From: Pseudomonas sp. NBRC 111124
Lineage (GTDB): Bacteria; Pseudomonadota; Gammaproteobacteria; Pseudomonadales; Pseudomonadaceae
Length of the DNA stretch: 64,000 nt
Reading direction: 5' to 3'
Assembly: GCF_001320245.1 (NCBI RefSeq)
Contig: NZ_BCBA01000042.1
Span: 124,001 to 188,000, forward strand
Shown here: positions 43,991 through 52,403 of the stretch, piece by piece
How positions within the stretch are numbered: position 1 is the stretch's first letter
Layout of the letters: each line of letters opens with the position of its first letter
The notes under the pieces: model-generated
Seen by the model: the letters and a program-made list of their open reading frames with translations, nothing else
The model's database searches: none
Told to the model about the DNA's origin: nothing
Position numbers and translations under genes: made by a program

Positions 43991-44050
43991 AGCTCAATGC
44001 AGCTCAATGCAGCTCAATGCAGCTCAATCGAGCTCAACCCAGCTCATTCG
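43991..44050. repeat. Six tandem copies of a 10-bp unit
   Basis: Three perfect copies of AGCTCAATGC (43991-44020) are followed by AGCTCAATCG, AGCTCAACCC and AGCTCATTCG. Every unit keeps AGCTCA. The period of about one helical turn puts the same face of the DNA forward each time. The decay of the units toward the right suggests recent growth from the left side. Confidence 0.95.
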
Positions 44051-44247
44051 TCCCGGCAAGCCAAAACCTCCTACGTTTTGACGCCACCCCAACGACCACT
44101 GGCCCTACGGGTATCCAGCGAATCTATTGGCCGCCACCCAAATGATGGCCATAAGCTGTCATTCGTCGGTTATATGCCAAAAGTATTGATAGCGTAATAG
44201 CACTTAGCCATAGTTGCGCCCCCTCACCCATTATCACTGCGTGCCCC

Positions 44248-44928
44248 ATGAACAAAACCGCGCCCTGTCTGGCAGCAATGATGCTGCTGAGTGGGTGCAA
44301 TGGAATGCCAACCGCATACGTTTCAGACCCCGTCTACGACCAGGCTTTTGTCGTCACTTCCGGTGCCCCCCTCCCGATGTTATTGATGGCCAGCGCCATC
44401 CAGTGGAATGAAGACTACGCCGTAACCGCCAAGCACACCCCGTTCCTGCGCAACGTGGTGCATGAAGGGCTGGGTGATGTGGTGTTCTTCAAGCACAAGG
44501 CCAGCAAAGTGCCGCAGTGGCGCCAGTTCGTGCCGGGCGAGTCGGTGACTGCGGTCGGCTTCAACAGTTTCATGATGCCGGTGCAGGGCAAAGGCCACAC
44601 GCTCGACTCACTGGTGCGCCTCGAAGGCACACAAGGCAGCGTCTTCTACTCCGTGCATGACGGCCCGCTGGTCAAGGGCATGTCCGGCGGCCCGGTGTTC
44701 GCCGATGACGGCAAGGTGGTCGGGATGAACGTGGCCTTCATCGCCAAGGACGGGATCGACACCCGCAACCGCCCGGACTTGGCCGACAAGGCACGGGTCA
44801 GCGTGTTCATGTCGTACAGCGAAATCGACAAGGAATGGCGACGCTTCCAGTACCTGGCGCACAAGGGTAAGCCGCACGGCGCGCCTGCGGCGGTCAAGGG
44901 CTATGTCGCAGTGGCCAGCAAGCCGTGA
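44248..44928 (+). CDS. Putative lipoprotein with trypsin-like serine protease fold
   Basis: The 226-residue product has a lipobox (MMLLSGC, acylated Cys17). The rest fits a small chymotrypsin/trypsin-like protease: candidate catalytic His63 in AVTAKHTP, Asp77 in LGDVVFF and Ser146 in KGMSGGPVFADD, the classic GxSGGP motif. It would act at the periplasmic face of a membrane. I do not recognise a named family. Codon use is like its neighbours. It lies alone between the tRNA-Leu repeats and a decayed antitoxin gene, so no partner suggests its target. Confidence 0.78.
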   Translation: MNKTAPCLAAMMLLSGCNGMPTAYVSDPVYDQAFVVTSGAPLPMLLMASAIQWNEDYAVTAKHTPFLRNVVHEGLGDVVFFKHKASKVPQWRQFVPGESVTAVGFNSFMMPVQGKGHTLDSLVRLEGTQGSVFYSVHDGPLVKGMSGGPVFADDGKVVGMNVAFIAKDGIDTRNRPDLADKARVSVFMSYSEIDKEWRRFQYLAHKGKPHGAPAAVKGYVAVASKP

Positions 44929-44934
44929 TCAACG

Positions 44935-45189
44935 CTAGTAGTCAGGCGGAGCCTTCCGCCGCCATTGAGGAGCAGTAGGCTCAGGATGGCACGCGGTTCG
45001 CGCTGGTGCAGATGAAATAGCCGCTGCGTTGATCACAGCACTGCGAGCCCGGGCTCTGTCGACGTGGAGCCGTGCCCGGGCAAGCTCGGCAGAGTTGCCA
45101 TCGTTTGTCACCTGCATCAGGTACTCCTCGATTGCCTCTTCGCAATCCAGAAGGTTTGCCATGTCGAAAGGATTCAGCTTTGGCTTCAT
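44935..45189 (-). pseudogene. Decayed HigA-like (COG3636) antidote gene
   Basis: The first 40 or so codons of the 84-codon frame (KLNPFDMANLLDCEEAIEEY, LMQVTNDGNSAELARA) match the start of addiction-module antidote proteins of the COG3636 type. After that the expected helix-turn-helix is lost and the sequence is unlike the family. Near the 3' end another frame reads GGRLRLT, like the usual LGLRLT ending. This suggests frameshifts or an internal deletion. No toxin gene remains beside it. It could still be translated as a short protein. Confidence 0.6.
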
Positions 45190-45365
45190 CAGAGCCCCTG
45201 CATAAATGCGCTAAATAGAGAGACAACGACAATGCCAGTTCCCTTTTCGACACCCTAGTCAGCGGCATCCGAAAGCTGTGTAGTACGCTTCGCGCTTTTT
45301 AAACAACACGTCCAGTAACACCCCAGCACCGACAGCACCGAACCATACCCGCCCCTCGGCGTCCC

Positions 45366-46289
45366 ATGCTGCATACCCGGTTTTTCGAGGCAGCTCATGT
45401 GAAAGACGTCATTGCCCGCAAGTACCGCCTGATCGTCAAGACCTTCGGCTACATCGGCTGGTCGCTGTTCTGGCTCCTGCTCTGGGATGTGCTGGTCACC
45501 ATCGACTTCATGCTGTTCTTCAACAGCAAGTTCACCTTGCCGCTGATCCCGCTGACCTTGCTGGGTTCGGCGCTGGTGGTGCTGGTGAGCTTTCGCAACA
45601 GCAGCGCTTACAACCGTTGGTGGGAAGCGCGGACTTTATGGGGGGCGCTGGTGAACGGTTCGCGCAGCTTCGCCCGGCAGACGCTGACGCTGATCGATGA
45701 CACAGAAGAGGGGCTGAACCCGGTCAAGGCGACCTTGCTGCGCCGGCACATCGCCTACGTGAACTGCCTGGCGGCGCACCTGAAGGGCGAGGCTTGCCCG
45801 GACGAGTTGATGGCATTCATCCCGCCGGCGGAGTTCGAGCGGCGTAACCGTTCGAACAATTTTGCCAACGATATCCTCAGTGGTTCGGCAGCGTTGCTGG
45901 CACGGGAATACCAGGCCGGGCGGCTGGACAGTATTCGCCTGGCTCGGCTGGAGTCGACGCTGGTGGACCTGTCCAACGCCCAGGGCGGTATGGAGCGGAT
46001 CGCCAATACGCCGCTGCCCTACCCTTACGTGTACTTTCCGCGGCTGTTCATCACGCTCTTCTGCCTGATCGTGCCGGTCGGACTCGTGGAATCGCTGGGC
46101 TGGTTCACGCCGCTGGCGTCGACGGTGGTCGGCTTCATGCTGCTGGCGATCGAGCGGATCGGGACGGATCTGCAAAGTCCGTTTCGCTTCAGTGAGCATC
46201 AGATTCAGATGGATACGATTTGCGAGACCATCGAGCGAAATCTGGAATCGATGCAGCGGGAAGCTCAGTGTGGGGAGCTGGTGCAGTAG
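45366..46289 (+). CDS. Bestrophin-family (UPF0187/YneE) membrane protein
   Basis: Bacterial bestrophins are pentameric ion channels. The 307-residue protein has the family block SFRNSSAYNRWWEARTLWGA and hydrophobic segments (GYIGWSLFWLLLWDVLVTID, LPLIPLTLLGSALVVLV, LFITLFCLIVPVGLVESLGW), plus the C-terminal GTDLQSPF. The ATG at 45366 gives the length shown; a GTG at 45399 (VKDVIARKYRLIV) with GAGG upstream may be the true start. The ion carried is unknown. Confidence 0.88.
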   Translation: MLHTRFFEAAHVKDVIARKYRLIVKTFGYIGWSLFWLLLWDVLVTIDFMLFFNSKFTLPLIPLTLLGSALVVLVSFRNSSAYNRWWEARTLWGALVNGSRSFARQTLTLIDDTEEGLNPVKATLLRRHIAYVNCLAAHLKGEACPDELMAFIPPAEFERRNRSNNFANDILSGSAALLAREYQAGRLDSIRLARLESTLVDLSNAQGGMERIANTPLPYPYVYFPRLFITLFCLIVPVGLVESLGWFTPLASTVVGFMLLAIERIGTDLQSPFRFSEHQIQMDTICETIERNLESMQREAQCGELVQ

Positions 46290-46308
46290 GGGGCTGCTTT
46301 GCAGCCCT

Positions 46309-46374
46309 TTCGCGACACAAGGCCGCTCCTACAGAAGATCGCGTTCCCCTGTAGGAGCGGCCTTGTGTCGCGAA
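46309..46374. repeat. Inverted REP pair (BIME), type 3 variant
   Basis: Opposed copies at 46309-46334 and 46349-46374 carry the core GTAGGAGCGGCCTTGTGTCG. The usual CGGGCTTGCCCCG arm is changed on both sides of the hairpin, so pairing is kept. It lies between convergent bestrophin and ABC permease genes. Confidence 0.85.
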
Positions 46375-46392
46375 AGGGCCGCAAAGCGGCCC
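46375..46392. terminator. Hairpin at the end of the PhnCDE-like operon
   Basis: GGGCCGC-AAA-GCGGCCC forms a 7-bp stem just after the last permease gene on the minus strand. There is no T tract; it probably acts with the REP pair as a 3' end. Confidence 0.45.
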
Positions 46393-46402
46393 CGGCTATC
46401 GG

Positions 46403-47170
46403 TCAGGCCCGTACATACCGCTGGCGCAACACGTCACTGAAGGCATCCACCAGCAACACCAATACCAGCATTGCGATGATGACCGTGCTGGCCTGGGCCT
46501 CCTGGAACAGGCTCAGGGTGGTGTAAAGCATCTGCCCCAACCCCCCAGCCCCAACAAAGCCCAGCACACTGGCCATGCGAATGTTGTTCTCCCAGCGGTA
46601 CAGGCTGTAGGCCAGCAATTGTGGCCACAAGTTCGGCAAAGTGCCAAAGCAGAACGCCGCTACCTGCCCTCCACCCTGCAGGCGAATAGCCGCAGCAGGC
46701 TCTGCCGGTGCATTCTCCAGCGCCTCGGCAAACAGGCGCCCGAGCACCCCGGACGTGTGCAAGGCCAAGGCCAAGGTACCGGCATTGGGCCCAAGGCCTG
46801 CCGCCAGTACCGTCAATGCCGCCCATACCAGCTCTGGGATGGCCCGCAGCGCATTGAGCAGCAACCGCGCCAGCGATTGCAGCGGCCAACCGAAACGCCC
46901 CGCTGCCGGCAAGGCCAGCAACATGCCGAGGACCATCGCCAGCAAGGTACCCAGCCCAGACATGGCCAGGGTCTCCATGGCCCCCCGGCCAACAGCCTGC
47001 AAATGCTCACCGGACAAGTCCGGATGCAGAAAACGCCCAGCGTACTCGCCCATTTGCCCCAGCCCGCCATCGCCCACCAAGGCATGCAGGTCCAGTTGCA
47101 GATAACCGAACGACGCCACCACCGCCGCGACGATGGCAACGATCACCAGCAAATTGATCACCCGGTTCAT
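46403..47170 (-). CDS. PhnE-like ABC permease, second copy
   Basis: This 255-residue permease of the phosphonate/phosphite type has about six membrane segments and the EAA-like loop (FAEALENAPAEPAAAIRLQG), followed by FGTLPNLWPQLLAYSLYRWE and GFVGAGGLGQML. It begins at ATG 47170, overlapping the stop of the other permease. A longer open frame running up to 47653 is out of register with the first permease and is rejected. It is the last gene of the four-gene operon. Confidence 0.9.
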   Translation of the reverse strand: MNRVINLLVIVAIVAAVVASFGYLQLDLHALVGDGGLGQMGEYAGRFLHPDLSGEHLQAVGRGAMETLAMSGLGTLLAMVLGMLLALPAAGRFGWPLQSLARLLLNALRAIPELVWAALTVLAAGLGPNAGTLALALHTSGVLGRLFAEALENAPAEPAAAIRLQGGGQVAAFCFGTLPNLWPQLLAYSLYRWENNIRMASVLGFVGAGGLGQMLYTTLSLFQEAQASTVIIAMLVLVLLVDAFSDVLRQRYVRA

Positions 47171-47994
47171 GCCAGCCTCCCGCGCAGGGAGCGGCTGAGC
47201 AGGTCGGCCAGCAGCACCAGGCCAAGGAATGCCAACAGCATGCTCGCCACCTCGCCTCCGGCGAACATACGCATCGACAGGTCGATCTGCTGCCCCAGGC
47301 CGCCGGCACCGACAAAGCCCATCACCACCGAGGCGCGCACGGCACATTCCCAGCGGTAGACCGTATAGGACACCACTTCCGCCGCCGCACTGGGCAGGAT
47401 GCCGTAGAAGAATGCAGCCAACCGGCCGCTGCCAGCCTGCAACAAGGCATGCGCCGGGCGCTGGTCGACCGATTCGAAAATTTCCGCATAGACCTTGCCG
47501 AGCATGCCGCTGTAGGTAATGGCGATCGCCAGCACCCCGGCTGTCGGCCCCAGGCCCACGGCCCGCACAAACAGCAGCGCCCAGACGATCTCCGGCACAC
47601 TGCGCAGAAAAATCAGCAAGCCGCGAACGGGCAGGCGCAACAAACGAGACCACGGCCCTGCCCGGCCGCCCCGCGAGGCGGCGCGCAATGACAGCGCACG
47701 GCTGGCCAGCAGGCTGGTCGGGACCGCCAGCAACAGCGCAAGGGCCATGCCGGCCGTCGCCACGGCCAAGGTCTGCAAGGTCGATTCATACAACAAGGTG
47801 AGGAATTCGGCACTGTGCGCCGGCGGCCAGAAGGCGCTGGTGAAGCTGGCGATCTGCTGGCGGTTCTCCGCCTGCAGCAAGACACCCGGGTTCAGTTCGC
47901 TCAATTGCAGCCCTGGCCACAACACGGCCAGTGCCAGCAACGTCAGCAGCAACCGCGGCAAGGCGGCCGGGTCACGGGCATCGGCTTTCAGCAT
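47167..47994 (-). CDS. PhnE-like ABC permease, first copy
   Basis: The 275-residue protein is homologous to the other permease (KVYAEIFESVDQRPAHALLQ, VVSYTVYRWECAVRASVVMG, FVGAGGLGQQIDLSMRMF). Two separate permeases in one operon suggest a heterodimer, as in PtxC- and PhnE-type importers. It overlaps both neighbours by a few bases. Confidence 0.9.
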   Translation of the reverse strand: MLKADARDPAALPRLLLTLLALAVLWPGLQLSELNPGVLLQAENRQQIASFTSAFWPPAHSAEFLTLLYESTLQTLAVATAGMALALLLAVPTSLLASRALSLRAASRGGRAGPWSRLLRLPVRGLLIFLRSVPEIVWALLFVRAVGLGPTAGVLAIAITYSGMLGKVYAEIFESVDQRPAHALLQAGSGRLAAFFYGILPSAAAEVVSYTVYRWECAVRASVVMGFVGAGGLGQQIDLSMRMFAGGEVASMLLAFLGLVLLADLLSRSLRGRLA

Positions 47995-48785
47995 CGCGGA
48001 ATCTGCACGGTCAGGGTCGGCCCTTGGGCTTGCGCCGGCGAGCCCAGTTGCTCATTGGCGTAAAGTGCCTCCAGCAACTGCTCGGTCACCGCCTCGGCCG
48101 GGCAATCGAACGCCACCTGGCCTTCACGAATACCGATTACCCGTGGAAAGTGCGCCAGCGCCAGGTCCACCGCATGCAGGCTGGCCACCAGGGTCACGCC
48201 GTTGGCCCGGGCATGGCGATTGAGCAGCGTCAGGCTGTGATCGGCCAGCACCGGGTCCATGGCCGACACCGGTTCGTCGGTCAACAGCACTTCCGGGCGC
48301 TGATACAACGCCCGGGCAATGCCGACCCGCTGCAACTGCCCGCCGGACAACTGCCCGCACTGGACGAACAGCTTGTCGACCAGGCCCAGCTCGGCCAAGG
48401 CCTGGCGCGCCCCCGGCACATCGGTCGGATACACCAGGTTGAGCAGGCCGCGCAGCAGGCCCCACTGCCCCAGGCGCCCGGCAAGGACGGCTGTCACCAC
48501 CCGCTGACGCGGTGGCAGTGGCGGTGCCTGGTGCACCAGGCCAATGCGCGCGCGCAAGCGCTGGCGCGCTCCGGCAGACAGCGCCCAGGGCTGCTCACCG
48601 AACACTTCAAGGTGCCCGCTGCTGGGCTGCACGGCAGTGGCCATCAGGTGCAGCAGGCTGGACTTGCCGGCCCCCGAGGGGCCGATGATCGCTACCCGCT
48701 CACCCTTGGCGATGCTCAGGCTGATCGAATCGAGCGCGCGGACCTGGCCGTGGCGCAGGCCGGCGCCGTGTACATGAATAGTCAC
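47988..48785 (-). CDS. PhnC-like ABC transporter ATP-binding protein
   Basis: The 265-residue ATPase has Walker A GPSGAGKSS, the Q-loop in GLVHQAPPLPPRQ, the signature LSGGQLQRVGIARAL and Walker B VLLTDEPVSAMDP. The family includes PhnC and PtxA for phosphonate and phosphite uptake. It overlaps the start of the permease gene and the end of the binding-protein gene. Confidence 0.92.
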   Translation of the reverse strand: MTIHVHGAGLRHGQVRALDSISLSIAKGERVAIIGPSGAGKSSLLHLMATAVQPSSGHLEVFGEQPWALSAGARQRLRARIGLVHQAPPLPPRQRVVTAVLAGRLGQWGLLRGLLNLVYPTDVPGARQALAELGLVDKLFVQCGQLSGGQLQRVGIARALYQRPEVLLTDEPVSAMDPVLADHSLTLLNRHARANGVTLVASLHAVDLALAHFPRVIGIREGQVAFDCPAEAVTEQLLEALYANEQLGSPAQAQGPTLTVQIPRC

Positions 48786-49636
48786 TTGAGCAGGCCGGCC
48801 TCACGTGCGGCTTGCTCGGTGCCCGCGTAGTTCTCAGGCTTGGTCTCGATGAAGCGGCTGGCCGCCTGCAGGTCGAGGATCGCCTTTTGCTCCGGGTTGG
48901 CCGGGTCAAGGGCGAGGAAGGCCTTCTTGATCTTCTCTTTGAGCGCCGGGTCCATGTTGCCGCGCACGGTCCAGTTGTAGTCGTAGTAGGCCGGTGTGGT
49001 GGCGAACACCTTGACCTTGCTGGTATCGACCTTGCCGGCATCGACCAGCTTCTGCCAGACGCTGGCATTGAGCACGCCGCCATCGACCTTGCCGGCCTGC
49101 ACCCAGGCCACGGTCGCATCGTGGGCACCGGAATAGGCCACGCGGCTGAAATAGCTCTCAGGTTTGATGTTGTCTTCCTTGAGCATGAAGTAACGCGGCA
49201 TCAGGCTGCCCGAGGTGGACGAGATCGAACCGAAGGCGAACGACTTGCCCTTGAGGTCGGCCAGGCTCTTCACGGCCGGGTTGGCGGTGATGAACTTGGA
49301 GGTGAACTGGGCGTCCTGCTCACGCTGCACCAGCGGCGTGGCGGTCGGGTCTTTCAGGTGCACCTGGACGAAGGTGAAACCACCCAGCCAGGCCATGTCC
49401 AGGCGGTTGCTGGCCAGCGACTCGACGACCGCCGGGTAGTCGGCCACCGGTACGAATTTCACGTCCATGCCCAGTTGCTTGGACAGGTACTTGCCCAGTG
49501 GCTCGAACTTGCGCAGCAGCTCGGTCGGCGCTTCATCGGGAATGGCACTGACCCGCAAGGTGTCGGCAGCCTGGACGACAACGGCACAACAGGACAGCAC
49601 GAGGCCGGCGGCGAGCGCCAGGGGGCGTTTGAGCAT
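48782..49636 (-). CDS. PhnD-like periplasmic binding protein
   Basis: The 284-residue protein has a signal peptide (PLALAAGLVLSCCAVVVQAA) and the phosphonate-binding fold (DTLRVSAIPDEAPTELLRKF, DVKFVPVADYPAVVESLASN, LDMAWLGGFTFVQ, SISSTSGSLMPRYFMLKED). The ATG at 49636 follows GGAGAACTCCC. An open frame continuing to 50779 is antisense to selD and is rejected. The ligand may be a phosphonate, phosphite or another oxyanion; no phn or ptx enzymes are nearby. Confidence 0.92.
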   Translation of the reverse strand: MLKRPLALAAGLVLSCCAVVVQAADTLRVSAIPDEAPTELLRKFEPLGKYLSKQLGMDVKFVPVADYPAVVESLASNRLDMAWLGGFTFVQVHLKDPTATPLVQREQDAQFTSKFITANPAVKSLADLKGKSFAFGSISSTSGSLMPRYFMLKEDNIKPESYFSRVAYSGAHDATVAWVQAGKVDGGVLNASVWQKLVDAGKVDTSKVKVFATTPAYYDYNWTVRGNMDPALKEKIKKAFLALDPANPEQKAILDLQAASRFIETKPENYAGTEQAAREAGLLK

Positions 49637-49723
49637 GGGAGTTCTCCGGTTCAATAGCGGGGAAAGTGCCGGCGACGCGCCGACCGTGGGAATTATAAGA
49701 GTCGCAGGCGCAAAGGCCAGCTT

Positions 49724-49732
49724 TGCTACAAT
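49724..49732 (+). promoter_or_regulatory. selD promoter with extended -10
   Basis: TGC directly followed by TACAAT (49727-49732) makes an extended -10 element 30 bases before the selD ATG. No convincing -35 is seen. It shares the 126-base region with the divergent binding-protein gene. Confidence 0.55.
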
Positions 49733-49762
49733 CGCGCAACAAATTGATCCCCTGAGGTACAC

Positions 49763-50797
49763 ATGAGCGAGCCAATTCGCCTGACCCAGTACAGCCACGG
49801 TGCCGGCTGTGGCTGCAAGATCTCCCCCAAGGTGCTGGATGTGATCCTCGCCGAAAGCGGCGCCCAGGCCCTGGACCCGAAATTGTGGGTCGGCAACGCC
49901 TCGCGTGACGACGCCGCCGTGTATGCCCTGGACGACGAGCGCGGGGTGGTATCGACCACCGACTTCTTCATGCCGATCGTCGACGACCCCTACGACTTCG
50001 GCCGCATCGCCGCCACCAACGCGATCAGCGACATCTACGCCATGGGCGGCGATCCTCTGATGGCCATTGCCATCCTCGGCTGGCCGGTCAACGTGCTGCC
50101 ACCGGAAGTCGCCCGCGAAGTGATCCGCGGCGGCCGCGCCGTGTGCGCCGAAGCAGGCATTCCGCTGGCAGGCGGCCACTCGATCGACGCGCCGGAGCCG
50201 ATCTTCGGCCTGGCAGTCACCGGCGTGGTCAGCAAGCGCCACCTCAAGCGCAACGACACCGCCACCGCCGGTTGCCGCCTGTACCTGACCAAGCCACTGG
50301 GCATCGGCATCCTCACCACCGCTGAGAAAAAGGCCAAGCTGCGCGAACAGGACCAAGGCCTGGCACGCGACTGGATGTGCACGCTGAACACCCCGGGCAG
50401 CCGCTTTGGCAAGCTCGACGGGGTCAAGGCAATGACCGACGTGACCGGTTTCGGCCTGCTCGGCCACCTGGTCGAGCTGGCTGAGGGCAGTGGCCTGACC
50501 GCGAAGCTGGACTACGCCGCCGTGCCGCGCCTGCCGAGTGTCGACCACTACCTGGCCGAGGGCTGTATTCCCGGCGGTACCTTGCGCAACTTCGACAGCT
50601 ACGGGCACAAGCTCGGTGCGCTGACCGACGAGCAGAAGCACCTGCTGTGCGACCCGCAGACCAGCGGTGGCCTGCTGGTTGCCGTTGCCCCTGAAGGCGA
50701 AGCCGAGTTCCTTGCGCAGGCCGCCGAACTGGGCCTGAAGCTGTCGCCGATCGGCCAGCTGGTCGAGCGACAGAGCCACGCGGTCGAGGTGAACTGA
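49763..50797 (+). CDS. selD: Selenophosphate synthetase SelD
   Basis: SelD makes selenophosphate from selenide and ATP. The 344-residue protein has the N-terminal catalytic motif GAGCGCK (Cys16 and Lys19 by alignment with E. coli Cys17 and Lys20), GNASRDDAAVY, STTDFFMPIVDDPYDFGRIA and LCDPQTSGGLLVAV. The active-site residue is Cys, not selenocysteine. Its stop overlaps the selU start. With selU alone beside it, the product clearly serves tRNA selenation. Confidence 0.96.
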   Translation: MSEPIRLTQYSHGAGCGCKISPKVLDVILAESGAQALDPKLWVGNASRDDAAVYALDDERGVVSTTDFFMPIVDDPYDFGRIAATNAISDIYAMGGDPLMAIAILGWPVNVLPPEVAREVIRGGRAVCAEAGIPLAGGHSIDAPEPIFGLAVTGVVSKRHLKRNDTATAGCRLYLTKPLGIGILTTAEKKAKLREQDQGLARDWMCTLNTPGSRFGKLDGVKAMTDVTGFGLLGHLVELAEGSGLTAKLDYAAVPRLPSVDHYLAEGCIPGGTLRNFDSYGHKLGALTDEQKHLLCDPQTSGGLLVAVAPEGEAEFLAQAAELGLKLSPIGQLVERQSHAVEVN

Positions 50798-51909
50798 TGC
50801 GCCCCGACTGCACCGATTTGCGCCAGTTGTTCCTCGACGACGCGCCGATGATGGACATGCGCGCGCCGGTCGAATTCATCAAAGGTGCCTTCCCCGGCAC
50901 CGTCAACCTGCCCCTGATGACTGACCAGGAGCGGCAAAAAGTCGGCACTTGCTACAAGCAGCAAGGCCAGGCCGCCGCCATCACCCTTGGCCACCAGTTG
51001 GTCAGCGGCGCCACCAAGCGCGAGCGCCTGCACGCCTGGGCCAGCTTTGCCAAGGCCCACCCTGATGGTTACCTGTACTGCGCCCGCGGCGGCCTGCGCT
51101 CGCTGATCGTGCAGCAATGGCTGCGCGACGAGGCCGGCATCGACTACCCGCGCATCAAGGGCGGCTACAAGGCCATGCGCACCTTCCTGCTGGAAACCAC
51201 CCAGCAGGCCGTGGAGCAATGCGACTTCGTGCTGGTCGGCGGCCTCACCGGCACCGGCAAGACCGATGTGCTGCACCAGCTGAACAACGTGCTTGACCTT
51301 GAAGGCCATGCCAACCACCGGGGCTCGAGCTTCGGCAAGCGCGCCACCGGCCAGCCGGCGCAGATCGATTTCGAGAACAAGCTGGCCATCGATGTGCTGA
51401 AGAAGCGCGCCCGTGGCATCGAACAGTTCGTGCTGGAAGATGAAGGTCGCATCGTCGGCAGTTGCTCGGTGCCGCTGGAGCTGTACCAGGGCATGCAGCA
51501 GTACCCGATGGTGTGGCTGGAGGACAGTTTCGAGAATCGCGTGGAACGCATCCTGCGCGATTACGTGATCAACCTGTGCGCCGAGTTCATCGATGTGCAC
51601 GGCGAGGAAGACGGCCGCCTGAAGTTTGCCGGGCGGATGATGCAAAGCATGAGCAACATCCACAAGCGTCTTGGCGGAGAACGCTTCCAGCGCTTGAGTG
51701 CAATGCTGAGTGAGGCGCTGGACGAGCAACTGCGCAGCGGCGCGGTGGACCTGCACCGGGGCTGGATCGAAGGGCTACTCAAGGAATACTACGACCCGAT
51801 GTATGCCTACCAGCGCGAAGCCAAGGCCGAACGGATCGAGTTTGCCGGGGATGGTGTGGAAGTGCGCGAATACCTCGAGGCCCGGGCACTGCGTAAACAC
51901 CGGAAGTAA
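50797..51909 (+). CDS. selU: tRNA 2-selenouridine synthase SelU (MnmH)
   Basis: SelU replaces sulfur by selenium in 2-thiouridine at the wobble position of some tRNAs, through a geranylated intermediate. The 370-residue protein has a rhodanese domain with the catalytic Cys95 (YLYCARGGLRSL) and a P-loop domain (GGLTGTGKTDVL, residues 148-159). It starts inside the selD stop codon (TGATG), so the two are translationally coupled. Confidence 0.95.
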   Translation: MRPDCTDLRQLFLDDAPMMDMRAPVEFIKGAFPGTVNLPLMTDQERQKVGTCYKQQGQAAAITLGHQLVSGATKRERLHAWASFAKAHPDGYLYCARGGLRSLIVQQWLRDEAGIDYPRIKGGYKAMRTFLLETTQQAVEQCDFVLVGGLTGTGKTDVLHQLNNVLDLEGHANHRGSSFGKRATGQPAQIDFENKLAIDVLKKRARGIEQFVLEDEGRIVGSCSVPLELYQGMQQYPMVWLEDSFENRVERILRDYVINLCAEFIDVHGEEDGRLKFAGRMMQSMSNIHKRLGGERFQRLSAMLSEALDEQLRSGAVDLHRGWIEGLLKEYYDPMYAYQREAKAERIEFAGDGVEVREYLEARALRKHRK

Positions 51910-51917
51910 ATCGGTCT

Positions 51918-51948
51918 CTGTGGGAGCGGGCTTGCCCGCGAATGGGCC
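51918..51948 (+). repeat. Single REP element
   Basis: One copy of the GTGGGAGCGGGCTTGCCCGC type follows selU. No inverted partner is present within 100 bases. Confidence 0.75.
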
Positions 51949-51961
51949 AGCCCAGGCGACC

Positions 51962-52354
51962 TCACTGCCCAGGGCTGAGCACCCGCTCCAGCTCCGCCGC
52001 CCGCTCGCGGGTCATGTCCAGCACACACATGCCACCTTCCAGCTGCGCCATGGTTCCGCCAGTGGCTTGCACATGAAACTTGCAGTTGGCGTCGCGATAG
52101 GCGATCCACTGCCGCTGCACATCGCGCAGGCTCTTCTGCGGCCCGGCGTCGAGCTTGGTCGTGAGTTGCTTGTAGACCCGGTTCAGTCGCTGGTCCTGAA
52201 GTTGGGTTTCAGTCTGAATGCAACTACTCATAGCCACCGTGCTGGAAGCCTTGTCCATGCATTGGATGTAGGCCTGAGACGCCTCTTCCGCTTGCGCTTG
52301 GCCAATCATCAAAAGGGTGACCGCCACACCGGCTGCCAATTTCAAGTTGAACAT
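51962..52354 (-). CDS. LprI-family periplasmic protein
   Basis: The 130-residue protein has a signal peptide (LAAGVAVTLLMIGQAQAE) and an LprI-like domain with four cysteines (IQCMDKA, SSCIQTETQLQDQRLNRVYK, RDANCKFHV, GMCVLDMTRERA). In mycobacteria LprI inhibits lysozyme; the role in Pseudomonas is unproven. The start at 52354 has AAAGGA upstream; the extra codons up to 52435 are not conserved. Confidence 0.85.
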   Translation of the reverse strand: MFNLKLAAGVAVTLLMIGQAQAEEASQAYIQCMDKASSTVAMSSCIQTETQLQDQRLNRVYKQLTTKLDAGPQKSLRDVQRQWIAYRDANCKFHVQATGGTMAQLEGGMCVLDMTRERAAELERVLSPGQ

Positions 52355-52403
52355 GATGTGTCCTTTCCGGTGATGGGCTGTCACGCCTGACAGCATCGGG
52401 CAA

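Larger units (their letters stand above)
43921..44247. other. Gene-free stretch after tRNA-Leu
   Basis: This 327-base stretch holds the tRNA terminator and the 10-bp tandem repeat. The remainder (44060-44247) is moderately AT-rich and shows no gene. It probably includes the promoter for the lipoprotein protease gene, but no clear -35/-10 was found. Confidence 0.6.

Noticed and set aside
43991..44050. Tandem repeat considered as a CRISPR array
   Set aside because: The unit is only 10 bases with no spacers, and no cas genes are in the window.
48782..50779. A 665-codon minus-strand frame running through the binding protein into selD
   Set aside because: The binding protein has a signal peptide and ribosome-binding site at 49636; the rest is antisense to selD and reflects GC-rich codon bias.
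49763..50797. SelD considered as a selenocysteine enzyme
   Set aside because: The active-site motif GAGCGCK uses cysteine codons and there is no in-frame TGA.
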